Source: CAVRZY01 sp963725415 (GTDB lineage: Bacteria > Acidobacteriota > Terriglobia > Bryobacterales > Bryobacteraceae). Taken from it: a stretch of DNA of 38,185 bases. The stretch covers positions 1-38,185 of the forward strand of contig CAVRZY010000286.1 of assembly GCA_963725415.1 (NCBI GenBank), written 5' to 3'. The notes beneath the pieces are model-generated. The model saw nothing but the letters and a program-made list of their open reading frames with translations, searched no databases and was not told the origin of the DNA. Every line of letters begins with the position of its first letter. Position 1 is the first letter of the stretch. Shown piece by piece: positions 16,597-24,763 of this stretch. Position numbers and translations under genes: made by a program.

Positions 16597-19038
16597 TCAC
16601 TCATACCGCAGCGCCACCACCGGGTCCACTCGGGTGGCCCGCAATGATGGCGCCAGCGAGGCCAGCCCCGCCACGCCCGCCAGCAGCGCCGCCACCGCCA
16701 GGAAAACCGCCGGGTCGGTCGGCTTCACTTGATACAGCAGGCTCGCCATTATCCGCGTCAGGAAATAGGCTCCCACTACTCCGATCCCCAGGCCCACCAG
16801 GGCCAGTCGCAGCCCCTGCCAGAACACCATCCCCAGCACATCCCCGGCCCGCGCCCCCAGCGCCAGCCGGATCCCGAACTCCCGCGTCCGCTGCGTCACC
16901 GCATAGGCCAGCACCCCGTATATCCCGATCGCCGAAAGAATCAGCGCCAGGCCCGCAAACACCAGGCAGAGGACCATCGTCCCTCTCCGGTCCAGCAGCG
17001 AGTCGGCCAGCCGCCTCGGCATCGTTTTTACGTCAAACAGCGGCAGTTCCGCATCCAGCCTCTGCACCTCCCTTCTCAGCGCGTTGACCATGGGAGTCTC
17101 CTCTCTCTCGGCCTTCAGCACGACGTGCATGTCCCGCGGCACGTTCTGCTTGTAGCAGAAGTACACTTGTCCCACCGGGTTCTGCTCCGCCAGATCGCTG
17201 GTCTTTACGCTTCCGACCACTCCCACCACCGTAAGCGCAGGACTGTCGTTGCCAATTCCCCGCCGGATCTTCGCTCCGATCGGCTCCCCCTTGGACCAGT
17301 ACTTTCGTGCCAGAAACTGATCGATGATCGCCACTCCCTGCGACTCGGCCCCATCCGTCTCCTCGAAGGTTCGCCCGCGCAGCAGCGGAATCCCCATCGC
17401 TTGGAAGTAATCCCCGTCGATCCTGTTGAACCCGGGTACGGGCGGGTTTTCGCCGGGCGCCAGCGTGTAGCCTTCGATCGTGATCACGCTGGCGTTCTGG
17501 CCCCCGCCGAAGGGCAGATACGTGGTAATCCCGGCCCTCTTAACTCCCGGCAACGAGCGCGCCTTCTCCAGCACCCGCTCCACGAAATTCCGCGCTCGCG
17601 CCTCGTCCTGGTACCGGCTCCGCGGTAGCGACACCCGGGCCGTCAGCACCTTCTCCGGCTTGAACCCCGGATCCACCGACAGTACCCGAGCGAAACTCAG
17701 CGTCATCAGTCCGGCGCCGATCAGCAGCACAAAAGCCAGCCCTACCTGGCAGACCACCAGAATGGATCGCGTTACCAGCGCCGGGCGTTCCGCCGTCCCC
17801 GTTCGTTCGGTCTGCCGGAATACCGCGTTCAGATCCCTTCTGAACAGGTGCGCCACCGGCACCGTCCCAAACAACAGCCCGGTCGCCACCGCCACCAGCA
17901 GCGTGAAACCCAGCACCACCCCATCCACCTGGATGGTATTCCCCCGAGGCAGTTGCTCCGCACCCATATAGTCCAGCAGCCGCACGCCCCAGTACCCCGT
18001 CACGATCCCCAACACGCCGCCAACAACTGCCAGCAGCACGCTCTCGGTCAGTAGCTGCCGCCCCAGCCGCCGCCGCCCCGCACCCAGGCTGAACCGGATC
18101 GCCAGTTCCTTCATCCGGATGTTAGACCGCACCAGCATCAAGTTCGCCACGTTCGCGCATCCGATCAGCAACACGAACGCCACCACCCCTTGCACCAGAT
18201 ACAAGGTTGGCTTCACGTCTTCGACCAGCTCATCCCTGAGGTCTCCTACCTTGGTGTTGAACCGGGCGTTCTCCAACAGCTTGCGGTACTGCGGAAAGCG
18301 TTCCAAATTCCGCTTGTTCAGCGCGTCGATCCTCTGCTGGGCGTAGGCCACCGTCACCCCCGGCTTCAACCGCGCCACCATGCTCCAACTGTTGCTGTGA
18401 CGTGCCTCGTCTGAGGTCTGTCGCGGCGTGAATGCGAATGGCACCCACAGCCGCGCTTCCCGCGACAGGAATTCGAATCCTTCCGGCATCACCCCGACCA
18501 CCCGGTAGGGAACCCCGCTCAACCGTACGTCCTGGCCCAGAATCGACGCATTCCCTCCGAATCTCTCTTTCCAAAGTCCGTAGCCCAACAGCATCACCTT
18601 CTCGTTCCCCAGCACGGCTTCTTCTTCCGTGAAGATCCGGCCTAGCCGCGGAGCTGTCCGCAGCATCCGAAAGAACGACGGCGTCACATAAAGACCCGAG
18701 ACCCGCTCCGGCGAGCCTTCCACCCCCAGGTCGTAACCGCTGAAGCCGATCAAGGAGACTTCCTCGAACACCTCCCTCTCCCGCTTGCGGTCCAGGTAGT
18801 CCGGGATCCCGTTCGACCCTTTCATGACTCCCACCCCGGGGTAGCGGTTGTACATCGCCACCAGCCGGTCCGGCTCCGGGAAAGGCAGCGGCCGCAGCAG
18901 CACCGAGTGGATCACCGTGAAGATGGCCGCGTTCGCTCCGATCGACAGCGCCAGCGTCAGTAGCGCCGTCAGGCTGAACCCTTTCTCTTTCAGCAGCAGC
19001 TTCGCGCCGAACTTCAGGTCCAGCCACAAGGATTCCAT
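16597..19038 (-). CDS. ADOP-type FtsX/MacB-like ABC transporter permease
   Basis: The start is ATG 19038: AGGAG lies exactly 6 nt upstream, while the ATG at 19044 directly abuts it. The protein of 813 residues has two MacB/FtsX halves. An N-terminal helix (FSLTALLTLALSIGANAAIFTVIH) is followed by a large periplasmic domain (MacB_PCD). Three helices follow near residues 285-410, a further helix begins the second half (ILVVCQVGLAFVLLIGAGLM), a second periplasmic domain comes next, and three C-terminal helices end in ATRVDPVVALRYE. The two-halves-in-one layout and the ending are typical of acidobacterial ADOP permeases, which occur as orphans without an adjacent ATPase. None is seen here. A mechanotransmission or export role is presumed; the substrate is unknown. 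Confidence 0.9.
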   Translation of the reverse strand: MESLWLDLKFGAKLLLKEKGFSLTALLTLALSIGANAAIFTVIHSVLLRPLPFPEPDRLVAMYNRYPGVGVMKGSNGIPDYLDRKREREVFEEVSLIGFSGYDLGVEGSPERVSGLYVTPSFFRMLRTAPRLGRIFTEEEAVLGNEKVMLLGYGLWKERFGGNASILGQDVRLSGVPYRVVGVMPEGFEFLSREARLWVPFAFTPRQTSDEARHSNSWSMVARLKPGVTVAYAQQRIDALNKRNLERFPQYRKLLENARFNTKVGDLRDELVEDVKPTLYLVQGVVAFVLLIGCANVANLMLVRSNIRMKELAIRFSLGAGRRRLGRQLLTESVLLAVVGGVLGIVTGYWGVRLLDYMGAEQLPRGNTIQVDGVVLGFTLLVAVATGLLFGTVPVAHLFRRDLNAVFRQTERTGTAERPALVTRSILVVCQVGLAFVLLIGAGLMTLSFARVLSVDPGFKPEKVLTARVSLPRSRYQDEARARNFVERVLEKARSLPGVKRAGITTYLPFGGGQNASVITIEGYTLAPGENPPVPGFNRIDGDYFQAMGIPLLRGRTFEETDGAESQGVAIIDQFLARKYWSKGEPIGAKIRRGIGNDSPALTVVGVVGSVKTSDLAEQNPVGQVYFCYKQNVPRDMHVVLKAEREETPMVNALRREVQRLDAELPLFDVKTMPRRLADSLLDRRGTMVLCLVFAGLALILSAIGIYGVLAYAVTQRTREFGIRLALGARAGDVLGMVFWQGLRLALVGLGIGVVGAYFLTRIMASLLYQVKPTDPAVFLAVAALLAGVAGLASLAPSLRATRVDPVVALRYE

Positions 19039-19096
19039 GCGCATCTCCTTCCAGAGTATTACGCGCGACCCCCCGGCCCCGTTCCGAAAATCCCCC

Positions 19097-19169
19097 GTAC
19101 CATTAATGCCGGGTTTCGCTCACCCTTGCGAAGATTCCGCGTCTCCCTCAGTTTGGGTGTCGCCGGCCA
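19097..19169. repeat. dispersed intergenic repeat, family 2, copy 2
   Basis: This is the partner of 513-585, with the same 73-bp length and no gaps. It includes GTACCATTAATGCC at the left, GCGAAGATTCC in the middle and GTGTCGCCGGCC at the right. Like copy 1 it sits just upstream of a minus-strand start, here the permease. Confidence 0.65.
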
Positions 19170-19170
19170 A

Positions 19171-19260
19171 TTGACGATTGCCTCATTGACGATTGATGAC
19201 TGCAGTGCACCGTTGCCCCAGACACAGCAATCCTCAATCCCGCAATCGTCAAATCGTCAA
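19171..19260. repeat. TTGACGATT repeat cluster, family 3, copy 2
   Basis: TTGACGATT occurs at 19171 and 19186, a 15-bp period as at 8707-8730. Inverted units AATCGTCAA occur at 19244 and 19252, a period of 8. The block could fold as a long hairpin with about 50 nt between the arms. It lies immediately 3' of the TonB-like gene (minus strand) and directly abuts the family 2 copy. Confidence 0.6.
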
Positions 19261-19271
19261 TGCCCCCGCGG

Positions 19272-20306
19272 CTAGTTAGTGGGCATGTTGTAGAGGAAGG
19301 TGAACTGGAGGCGGACCTGGTCGCCGCGAAAACCGGGCGGCAGGGGAGGGAAGGGATTGGAGGCGCTGACACCTGCTACCGCGGCGCGGTCCAGCGCATC
19401 GGTTCCGGAGGGGAGCGCGATGACCAATTTGGGTACGCGCCCGTCGCGGCTGATGGCGAACTGAATCTGCACCTTGCCCCTTCGCCCTAACCGGGCACTC
19501 TCGGGCATCACCGCCAGCCAGTTGCGCCGCACCGTCGAGAGGATCCCGATCAGATAGGGCCGGAAATCGACTCCCTGCGGATCGCTCAGTAGCTCCAGGC
19601 TGCTGCGGGGTCTGGCGGGCAAGGGCGGCAGGTTGAATCCCTCGCCGATGCCGCCGGAGCCGGCGTCCAGATCGCCCACGACCAGGCCTCCGGAAGGCCC
19701 GCGGCGCATAGCGGCGCGCACGGCTTCCTCGACCGTGCTCCCTGGCGGGGCTAGTTTTCCGGTCCCTGCCTTCAATCCGGTCGGAAGGCCCGGCGTTTCG
19801 AAAGCCAGTTTGGGCTTCTCCTGGGGCTGAATTTGGGGTGGGACCTGGGGCAGCGCTTCGGTTCCCAGAGGCGGCGGCTGAAATCGAGCCACTGAACTCT
19901 CCACCTTGGGTGGTTCAGGCAGAGAAGGCGGAGGAACCGGAGTGCCTGCCGGGGCAGGGGGGATCCGGGCCGCAGGGAGAGCCGCCGGGGGGACGAAGAG
20001 GCGCGGACGCGCCAGCAGGCTTTCCAGATCGAACTCCTTGCCGATCTTCCCCCGATTGGGCGCCTTTTGGGTCAGCTCGGCCGGAGGTTCGACCAGCGGC
20101 GTGAACAGTCGCAGGCCCCCCGTGGTCCTGGCCGGCTCGCCAATGCCTCTCGGCAAGGAGGCCAGTCCAGCAATCCCCAGCGCGTGCAGCAGCAGGGAGG
20201 CCACCCAGGCCCGCCTTCGACGTTGCGTCTCGATCCGGCCCTGCCACTCGAACAGCAGCACAATTTCCCTGCCGCCATCTTCGGGAGGGTGGGCCAATGC
20301 TTCCAT
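19272..20306 (-). CDS. TonB-like energy transducer (TonB C-terminal domain protein)
   Basis: The 344-residue protein has a short cytoplasmic N-terminus and one inner-membrane helix (AWVASLLLHALGIAGLASLP, about 33-52). A long Pro-rich periplasmic linker follows (for example PPAPAGTPVPPPSLPEPPKV), then a TonB C-terminal domain. That domain includes YLIGILSTVRRNWLAVMPES, then GKVQIQFAISRDGRVPKLVI and ALDRAAVAGVSASNPFPPLP. Such proteins couple the proton-motive force to outer-membrane receptors, so it may serve receptors like the one at 13243. Its ATG directly follows the TGA of the upstream oxidoreductase gene, which implies coupled translation. No ExbB/ExbD genes are present in the window. Confidence 0.85.
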   Translation of the reverse strand: MEALAHPPEDGGREIVLLFEWQGRIETQRRRRAWVASLLLHALGIAGLASLPRGIGEPARTTGGLRLFTPLVEPPAELTQKAPNRGKIGKEFDLESLLARPRLFVPPAALPAARIPPAPAGTPVPPPSLPEPPKVESSVARFQPPPLGTEALPQVPPQIQPQEKPKLAFETPGLPTGLKAGTGKLAPPGSTVEEAVRAAMRRGPSGGLVVGDLDAGSGGIGEGFNLPPLPARPRSSLELLSDPQGVDFRPYLIGILSTVRRNWLAVMPESARLGRRGKVQIQFAISRDGRVPKLVIALPSGTDALDRAAVAGVSASNPFPPLPPGFRGDQVRLQFTFLYNMPTN

Positions 20307-21268
20307 TCAAGACTCCCCTGCCGCCAGAGATTGAGCCACCAGGCGCGAGTGCTCTTCAATTCTATCAAGAATCGCCAGCGCGACCTCCAGGGCCCGGCAG
20401 GCATCCGCGCCCGCTAACCACGGGCTCGGAGCGTGCCTCGACCGCGTGAAAGAAGGATTCCAGCTCGAGGCGGAGCGGCTCGGCTTTTTCCACCGGCAGG
20501 ACAGCCGGCTGGATCTGCCGGTTCTCGCCCACTTCGAGAGCGAAGACGTCCTGCCGCGCGTAGTCAACGGAAAGATACTGGCTGGGTTGGAACATTCGCA
20601 ACTTCCGCACCCGCTCGGTGGAGACGCGGCTGGCCGTGAGGTTGGCCACACAACCGCCGGGAAACGCCAGGCGGACGTTGGCGATGTCCACTTTCGGGGA
20701 GAGGATCGAGATGCCGGCGGCCCGGATCTCCTGGGGAACCTCTTTGACCAGGCTCAGGACGATATCCAGGTCGTGGATCATGAGGTCCAGGACGACATCG
20801 ACATCCAGGCTGCGCGGCGTGAACACGCTCAACCGGTGCACCTCGAAAAAGAGCGGGCAGCCGGGTGATCCTCTGGAGAGCTGCGACTGCCGGATTGAAG
20901 CGCTCCAGGTGGCCCACCTGCAAGATGCGCGAGCCGCTCTCGGCCGCCCGGAGGAGCCTGTGCGCCGAGGCCAGGTCGCCGGCGATGGGTTTCTCGACCA
21001 GCACATCGATGCCCGCCTCCAGTAGCGCACAACCCACCTCGGCATGTGCCGAAGTCGGCGCCGCCACCACCGCGGCCTCGACCTTGCCCTGGAGTTCACC
21101 GAGGTCCTCGAGAGCGGCACACTGAAAACCTTCGGCCGCTTCCCGAGCCCGCGCCCGGTCGCGATCGACGACCGCGATCAACTCTGCCCGCCGGGATTGT
21201 TGAATGACCCGCAGATGATGCCGTCCGAACACTCCGGCGCCCACCACTGCCACGCGAATCTTCCGCAA
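20307..21268 (-). CDS. Gfo/Idh/MocA-family oxidoreductase (two apparent frameshifts)
   Basis: A TTG start at 21268 has GGGAGGA just upstream. The N-terminus is a clear Rossmann fold (IRVAVVGAGVFGRHHLRVIQ), followed by AAVVAAPTSAHAEVGCALLE, VLVEKPIAGD with the EKP motif Lys, and ILQVGHLERFNPAV. The frame then needs one base removed near 20855 to continue as FFEVHRLSVFTPRSLDVDVV and DLMIHDLDIVLSL, where the His is of catalytic type. One base removed near 20410 lets it finish as ADACRALEVALAILDRIEEH and a TGA at 20307. The corrected length is 319 residues, normal for the family, and 962 bp minus 2 is divisible by 3. The frameshifts are probably sequence errors. In other acidobacteria I recall similar genes near lipid A genes, but none are visible here. 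Confidence 0.8.
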
Positions 21269-21334
21269 GCGTCCTCCCTGTTACCAAGATTGTGCGCTCA
21301 TGAGACACAGTAGCACGGGGGCCTCCCCGCTATC

Positions 21335-21437
21335 CTCGCCCTCCCCCAGTTTTGCGTCCGCCAGCTCTGCCATCCGCGTAATTCGGGTACAGGCGACGAA
21401 TTCTGCTTTCCGAATTCGTCGCCTGTACCCGAATTAC
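21335..21437. repeat. dispersed palindromic repeat, family 1, copy C with perfect 26-bp stem
   Basis: The left arm 21378-21403 (starts GTAATTCGGGTACAGGCGAC) and right arm 21412-21437 (ends GTCGCCTGTACCCGAATTAC) are perfect reverse complements over 26 bp with an 8-nt loop. The left flank CTCGCCCTCCCCCAGTTTT matches the inverted right end of copies A and B (AAACTGGGGGAGG). A partial extra arm (CACGTAATTCGG) follows near 21449. It lies in a divergent spacer upstream of the AhpD-like gene. Confidence 0.8.
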
Positions 21438-21548
21438 CCCACCCACGCCCACCACGTAATTCGGAGACACGCGCCAATCTCCCCCCTTTCATCGGGCCGG
21501 GGTGGGTCACCATGTGCCTGGATAGGAAAGGGCAAGCCCGCTATCCGA

Positions 21549-21577
21549 TTGACATCTGCAACGCTCGGGGTTAGCAT
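21549..21577 (+). promoter_or_regulatory. sigma-70-type promoter for the AhpD-like gene
   Basis: TTGACA (21549-21554) and TAGCAT (21572-21577) are spaced 17 bp apart, about 50 bp upstream of the ATG at 21630. The -35 is a perfect consensus and the -10 matches 4 of 6. Confidence 0.6.
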
Positions 21578-21629
21578 GGAGGCAGGTAGTAGATCACTGA
21601 ATCTGGGTACCGCGAAAGGAGCAAGTCTC

Positions 21630-22035
21630 ATGAAACGGGAAGAGGTGTACAAGGAAATTGAGGGGATGCTTGGGCTGGTCCCCAGCTTTCTCAAGGTTGT
21701 TCCCGATTCCTCGCTGGAATTGGAGTGGCAACTGATGAAGCGGGTCCAGTTTGATGAGGGGCCCGATCCCAAACAAGTACCGCGAGCTGATCGGTGTCGC
21801 GATCTCCGCGGTCACCAAGTGCCGGTACTGCGCCTTCTATCACACCGAACTGGCCAAACTCAACGGAGCGACCGACACTGAAATCGAAGATGCCGTGCAC
21901 TACGCCAAGTCGAGTGCGGGCTGGAGCGCGTATCTAAACGGGCTTCAGATGGATTTCGACCAGTTCAGGAAAGAGGTGCTGGCGGCCTGCGAGCACGTCC
22001 GGCGCCAGCAAGCTTCCCAGGCTGCCGCAGCCTAA
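21630..22035 (+). CDS. AhpD-like/carboxymuconolactone decarboxylase-family protein (one apparent frameshift)
   Basis: ATG 21630 has AAAGGAG 8 nt upstream. The first frame gives REEVYKEIEGMLGLVPSFLK. Removing the G at 21765 joins it to PIPNKYRELIGVAISAVTKC and RYCAFYHTELAKLNGA, giving 134 residues. CRYC with His71 (Cys64, Cys67) is the redox-active CxxC...H motif of AhpD and related peroxidase-linked disulfide reductases. DAVHYAKSSAGWSAYLNG is also typical. It may help detoxify peroxides or act as a general thiol oxidoreductase; no AhpC or Prx partner lies beside it. The single +1 insertion in a C/G-rich context is probably a sequencing error. Confidence 0.85.
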
Positions 22036-22106
22036 GGAACGCGCACGTCGCGGATGCGGTTCGCGGGCTGCTGCTCTGAAAGGCGGCCCTGGCGTACACT
22101 GGACTC

Positions 22107-23255
22107 ATGCCGCGCAAACTTTCCAGGCGTGAACTGGGGATGGCTGCCCTGGGGAGCGCCGCTATGGCCCAGAACCGGTACACCGGAGCGCTGGATGGAT
22201 TCGAATCGAAGATCGAGGCCAGCGCTTTCGATCCGGTCCTGTGGACTCGGGAACGATACAAATCGGCGCCCCTGGGACTGACCTTCCGGGCGCAGAATCG
22301 TCGGCAGGTTGAAGCCTGGCAGAAACGTCTGCGGGCCAAGCTGACGGAGTTGTTGGGCGGGTTCCCCTCCGCGCACGTTGCTGTCCACTCCCGCGCGCTG
22401 GAGGTGCGCGAGTACCCCAAGTACCGGCGGGAGAAATTCGTCTTCACCAGTCGGCCGGGCCTGGACGTGCTCGGATACCTGCTGACACCGGCCGGTTCGA
22501 AGCCCCCGTACGCCGCGGTGATCTGCGTGCCCGGCCACGGCCGCGGCGTCGATGACATCGTAGGCATCGATTCGGAAGGCCGGGACCGGACCAACAAGGC
22601 CGGCTACCAGCACGATTTCGCCCTTCAGGCCGTCGAGCACGGCTTGGCGGCCGTGGCCATCGAGCCGCTGGCCTTCGGCTGCCGCCGCGATCCGATCACC
22701 AGCAAGAAGAAGCTCGACACATCGGCCTGCCAGCCGGTAGCCGGGGCCGCCCTGCTATTCGGCGAGACCATGATCGGCTGGCGGGTTTACGACGTGATGC
22801 GGACCATCGACTGGATCGAGACGCGGAAGGAGCTGGATCGTAAGCGCGTGGGTTGCATGGGTATTTCGGGCGGGGGTACTTGTACGCTGTTCTCCAGCGC
22901 GCTGGATCCCCGCATCGCGGCCGCCTTCGTGAGCGGCTATCTCAACACCTTCCGCGACAGCATCCTGAGCCTGTCGCACTGCATCGACAACTACGTCCCT
23001 GGCATTCTGAAGTGGGCCGAGATGTACGACGTCGCCGGGCTGATTGCCCCGCGGCCCTTATTCGTCGAGTCCGGCCAGCGCGACGATATCTTCCCCATTG
23101 AAGCGAGCCGGGCAAGCTTCGCGCGCGTTAAGAAGGTCTACGAGATATTTGGCGCCGCGGACTTGACCGAGCAGGAAACCTTCGACGGGCCGCACAGTTT
23201 CCACGGCGTGCGCGGCCTGCCGTTCCTGGTGAAGCATCTGGGGGCGAGCGGGTAG
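22107..23255 (+). CDS. Tat-exported alpha/beta hydrolase (acetyl-xylan-esterase/dienelactone-hydrolase-like)
   Basis: The 382-residue protein begins with a twin-arginine-like signal (KLSRRELGMAALGSAAMAQ). The core has AAVICVPGHGRG (oxyanion region), then VGCMGISGGGTCTLFSSALD with nucleophile Ser254. PRPLFVESGQRDDIFP supplies the acid (Asp326 or Asp327) and GPHSFHG the His (363 or 366). This matches the large exported esterase/peptidase group common in Solibacteres, which act on carbohydrate esters or similar; the substrate is unknown. No clear ribosome site precedes ATG 22107. The last 356 bp of the gene (residue 265 onward) are repeated at 25351-25709. The MNT gene begins 4 bp after its stop. 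Confidence 0.85.
   Translation: MPRKLSRRELGMAALGSAAMAQNRYTGALDGFESKIEASAFDPVLWTRERYKSAPLGLTFRAQNRRQVEAWQKRLRAKLTELLGGFPSAHVAVHSRALEVREYPKYRREKFVFTSRPGLDVLGYLLTPAGSKPPYAAVICVPGHGRGVDDIVGIDSEGRDRTNKAGYQHDFALQAVEHGLAAVAIEPLAFGCRRDPITSKKKLDTSACQPVAGAALLFGETMIGWRVYDVMRTIDWIETRKELDRKRVGCMGISGGGTCTLFSSALDPRIAAAFVSGYLNTFRDSILSLSHCIDNYVPGILKWAEMYDVAGLIAPRPLFVESGQRDDIFPIEASRASFARVKKVYEIFGAADLTEQETFDGPHSFHGVRGLPFLVKHLGASG
22900..23255 (+). repeat. direct repeat, left copy (esterase 3' end)
   Basis: The segment matches 25351-25709 in the same orientation at about 97% of bases over the first 330 bp. Differences are scattered, mostly at third codon positions. The copies are offset by 2,451 bp. Confidence 0.85.
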
Positions 23256-23258
23256 GAT

Positions 23259-23624
23259 GTGTCCTACAATCGTATTGTGAGCCTCAGTGCCATCACTGTG
23301 GAATCGAACCCGAAGCTGAGGACTCTCCTGCCAGAGCTCCGGCGCCGGTTTGATGAGCTTTACGGCGATCGCTTGGTCAAACTGGTGCTGTTTGGTTCGC
23401 AGGCCCGCGGGGAGGCTGAGCCGTGGTCCGATGTGGACGTGCTGGTGGTCTTGAAGGGACCTGTCCAATCCGGCGAGGAGATTCGTCGCACCAGTGTCCT
23501 GGTGGCTGAGCTCTCCTTGAGGAACAGCGTGGTGATCAGCCGGGTATTCGTGGATGAGGACACGTTCTCCGCCCGCGAGAACCCCTTGCTTGAGAGCGTC
23601 CGCGCCGAAGGGATCGAGCTGTGA
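23259..23624 (+). CDS. mntA: MNT-type minimal nucleotidyltransferase antitoxin
   Basis: The protein has up to 121 residues from GTG 23259; GTG 23277 is an alternative start. The nucleotidyltransferase signature LVLFGSQARGEAEPWSDVDV (residues 42-61) has GS at 46-47 and the metal-binding Asp58 and Asp60. In type VII toxin-antitoxin systems such a protein AMPylates a tyrosine of the partner HEPN RNase and silences it. Its TGA overlaps the GTG start of the HEPN gene (GTGA), which supports a functional pair. The length fits the family. The gene lies immediately after the esterase stop, at the left edge of an apparent inserted segment. Confidence 0.88.
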   Translation: MSYNRIVSLSAITVESNPKLRTLLPELRRRFDELYGDRLVKLVLFGSQARGEAEPWSDVDVLVVLKGPVQSGEEIRRTSVLVAELSLRNSVVISRVFVDEDTFSARENPLLESVRAEGIEL

Positions 23625-23998
23625 CCACACGGCAGCTCAGACTGCTGGCCAAGGCCCAGGACCGCTTATCGGCCGCCAGGGTGTTGCTCGAACAGGGTTA
23701 CCTGGAGGATGTGGCCTCGCGTTCCTACTACGCCATGTTCTACGTCGCCTGCGCGTTTCTGGAAAGCAAAGGCCTGCGGTTCTCGAAGCACTCCGCAGTG
23801 ATCGGCGCTTTCGGCGAGCACTTTGCGAAGACCGGAGCAGTGCCAGCCGAGTTCCACCGCTTCCTGATAGACGCGCAAGACCGCCGGCAGGAGAGCGACT
23901 ACGGTCTGGATTCCGCGCTGTCAGCCGGGGACGTTGAGGAGCAACTCCTCCAGGCGGAACAATTCCTGAAGCTTGCCCAGGAACGATTGGGACAATAG
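23621..23998 (+). CDS. hepT: HEPN-domain toxin (UPF0332/HepT-like)
   Basis: The 125-residue all-helical protein has the UPF0332-type HEPN hallmarks. These are ASRSYYAMFYVACAFLESKG (residues 32-51; Arg34, Tyr36, Tyr37), SKHSAVIGAFGEHFAKTG (55-72; His57) and RRQESDYG (88-95). HEPN proteins are metal-independent RNases. A tyrosine near the active site is the AMPylation target of MntA-like partners. GTG 23621 overlaps the upstream TGA. The last 78 bp overlap the convergent gene at 23921-24763 on the opposite strand, an unusual layout. Confidence 0.85.
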   Translation: MTTRQLRLLAKAQDRLSAARVLLEQGYLEDVASRSYYAMFYVACAFLESKGLRFSKHSAVIGAFGEHFAKTGAVPAEFHRFLIDAQDRRQESDYGLDSALSAGDVEEQLLQAEQFLKLAQERLGQ

Positions 23999-24763
23999 CG
24001 TGCCAGCGTGGTAGATGGGATACCCCAGGCGGGGTCCCGGCCGATTGTTACGGGGATGTCTCGCGGCCGGGTATCCCGACTTCGTGGGCCCCTCCAGCCA
24101 GGGAAAACGGAAGATGCCTTTCCAGTCGTGGTCGAACGGGAACTCTGGCCAGGACTTCCCCAAATCCGTCGCTGTGAGCAAGTGGTAGTATTTCACTATC
24201 AGCCGTTTGAATAGCGCAAGACACTCGTCGAGATCATTGAAGGTAGGAACTGGCTGCTGAACGCCGCGGAGGTCGTAGTGTGCCACCCTGCGGTCAACGT
24301 AGTGTCGGATCTTGCCTGTTTTGGCCAAAAGCTCATCGATTTCACGCTGCACCTGAGCTGGGTCGGGCTGGGACATCCCCGGGCCAACGAGCAGGTCGTA
24401 GTTCCCGTTGGCGAATTCTTCAGCGGATTGTTTCGGCCAATCGCTGGCCTGAAGGGTGATGCCGACGTAGTACTCCCTGGACAACAGATCGGGAGAGCTG
24501 CTGACTTCCAGCAGGAACTTGTGAAGCGAGATGCAGTCCGATCTCCGGTCAGCTTGGCGTCTTGCACCAAACGCCGCGGCCTGAATGAAATTCGAGGTCA
24601 TCCACTGGTTGAAAGTACCGCCGGTGTTCGAGAATCTGGGATTGCTCCTGATGATCTGCTGGACCTCCCAGAATATGTGGTGATCAAGAATGAGGTCCTT
24701 CACGTCCTTAGAAATGTTTTCGACCCACTTCGTTAGTTTCTTCCGCTCATCCGCCTGCGCCAT
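23921..24763 (-). CDS. AbiU2/HEPN-like protein, C-terminus probably altered
   Basis: The 280-residue helical protein (ATG 24763, GGAG just upstream) reads WVENISKDVKDLILDHHIFW, then FNQWMTSNFIQAAAFGARRQ, then KIRHYVDRRVAHYDLRG (151-167). It continues with TFNDLDECLALFKRLIVKYY. The motif DRRVAHYD resembles the conserved Arg/His segment of AbiU2-like HEPN proteins found in phage-defence settings, although the Arg is not in the exact usual place. From about residue 230 the sequence becomes Pro/Arg-rich, and its final 26 codons are antisense to the HEPN toxin gene. The natural stop may therefore have been lost when the neighbouring module arrived. The codon choice is less GC-rich than in the flanks. 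The family assignment is tentative. Confidence 0.55.
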   Translation of the reverse strand: MAQADERKKLTKWVENISKDVKDLILDHHIFWEVQQIIRSNPRFSNTGGTFNQWMTSNFIQAAAFGARRQADRRSDCISLHKFLLEVSSSPDLLSREYYVGITLQASDWPKQSAEEFANGNYDLLVGPGMSQPDPAQVQREIDELLAKTGKIRHYVDRRVAHYDLRGVQQPVPTFNDLDECLALFKRLIVKYYHLLTATDLGKSWPEFPFDHDWKGIFRFPWLEGPTKSGYPAARHPRNNRPGPRLGYPIYHAGTLLSQSFLGKLQELFRLEELLLNVPG

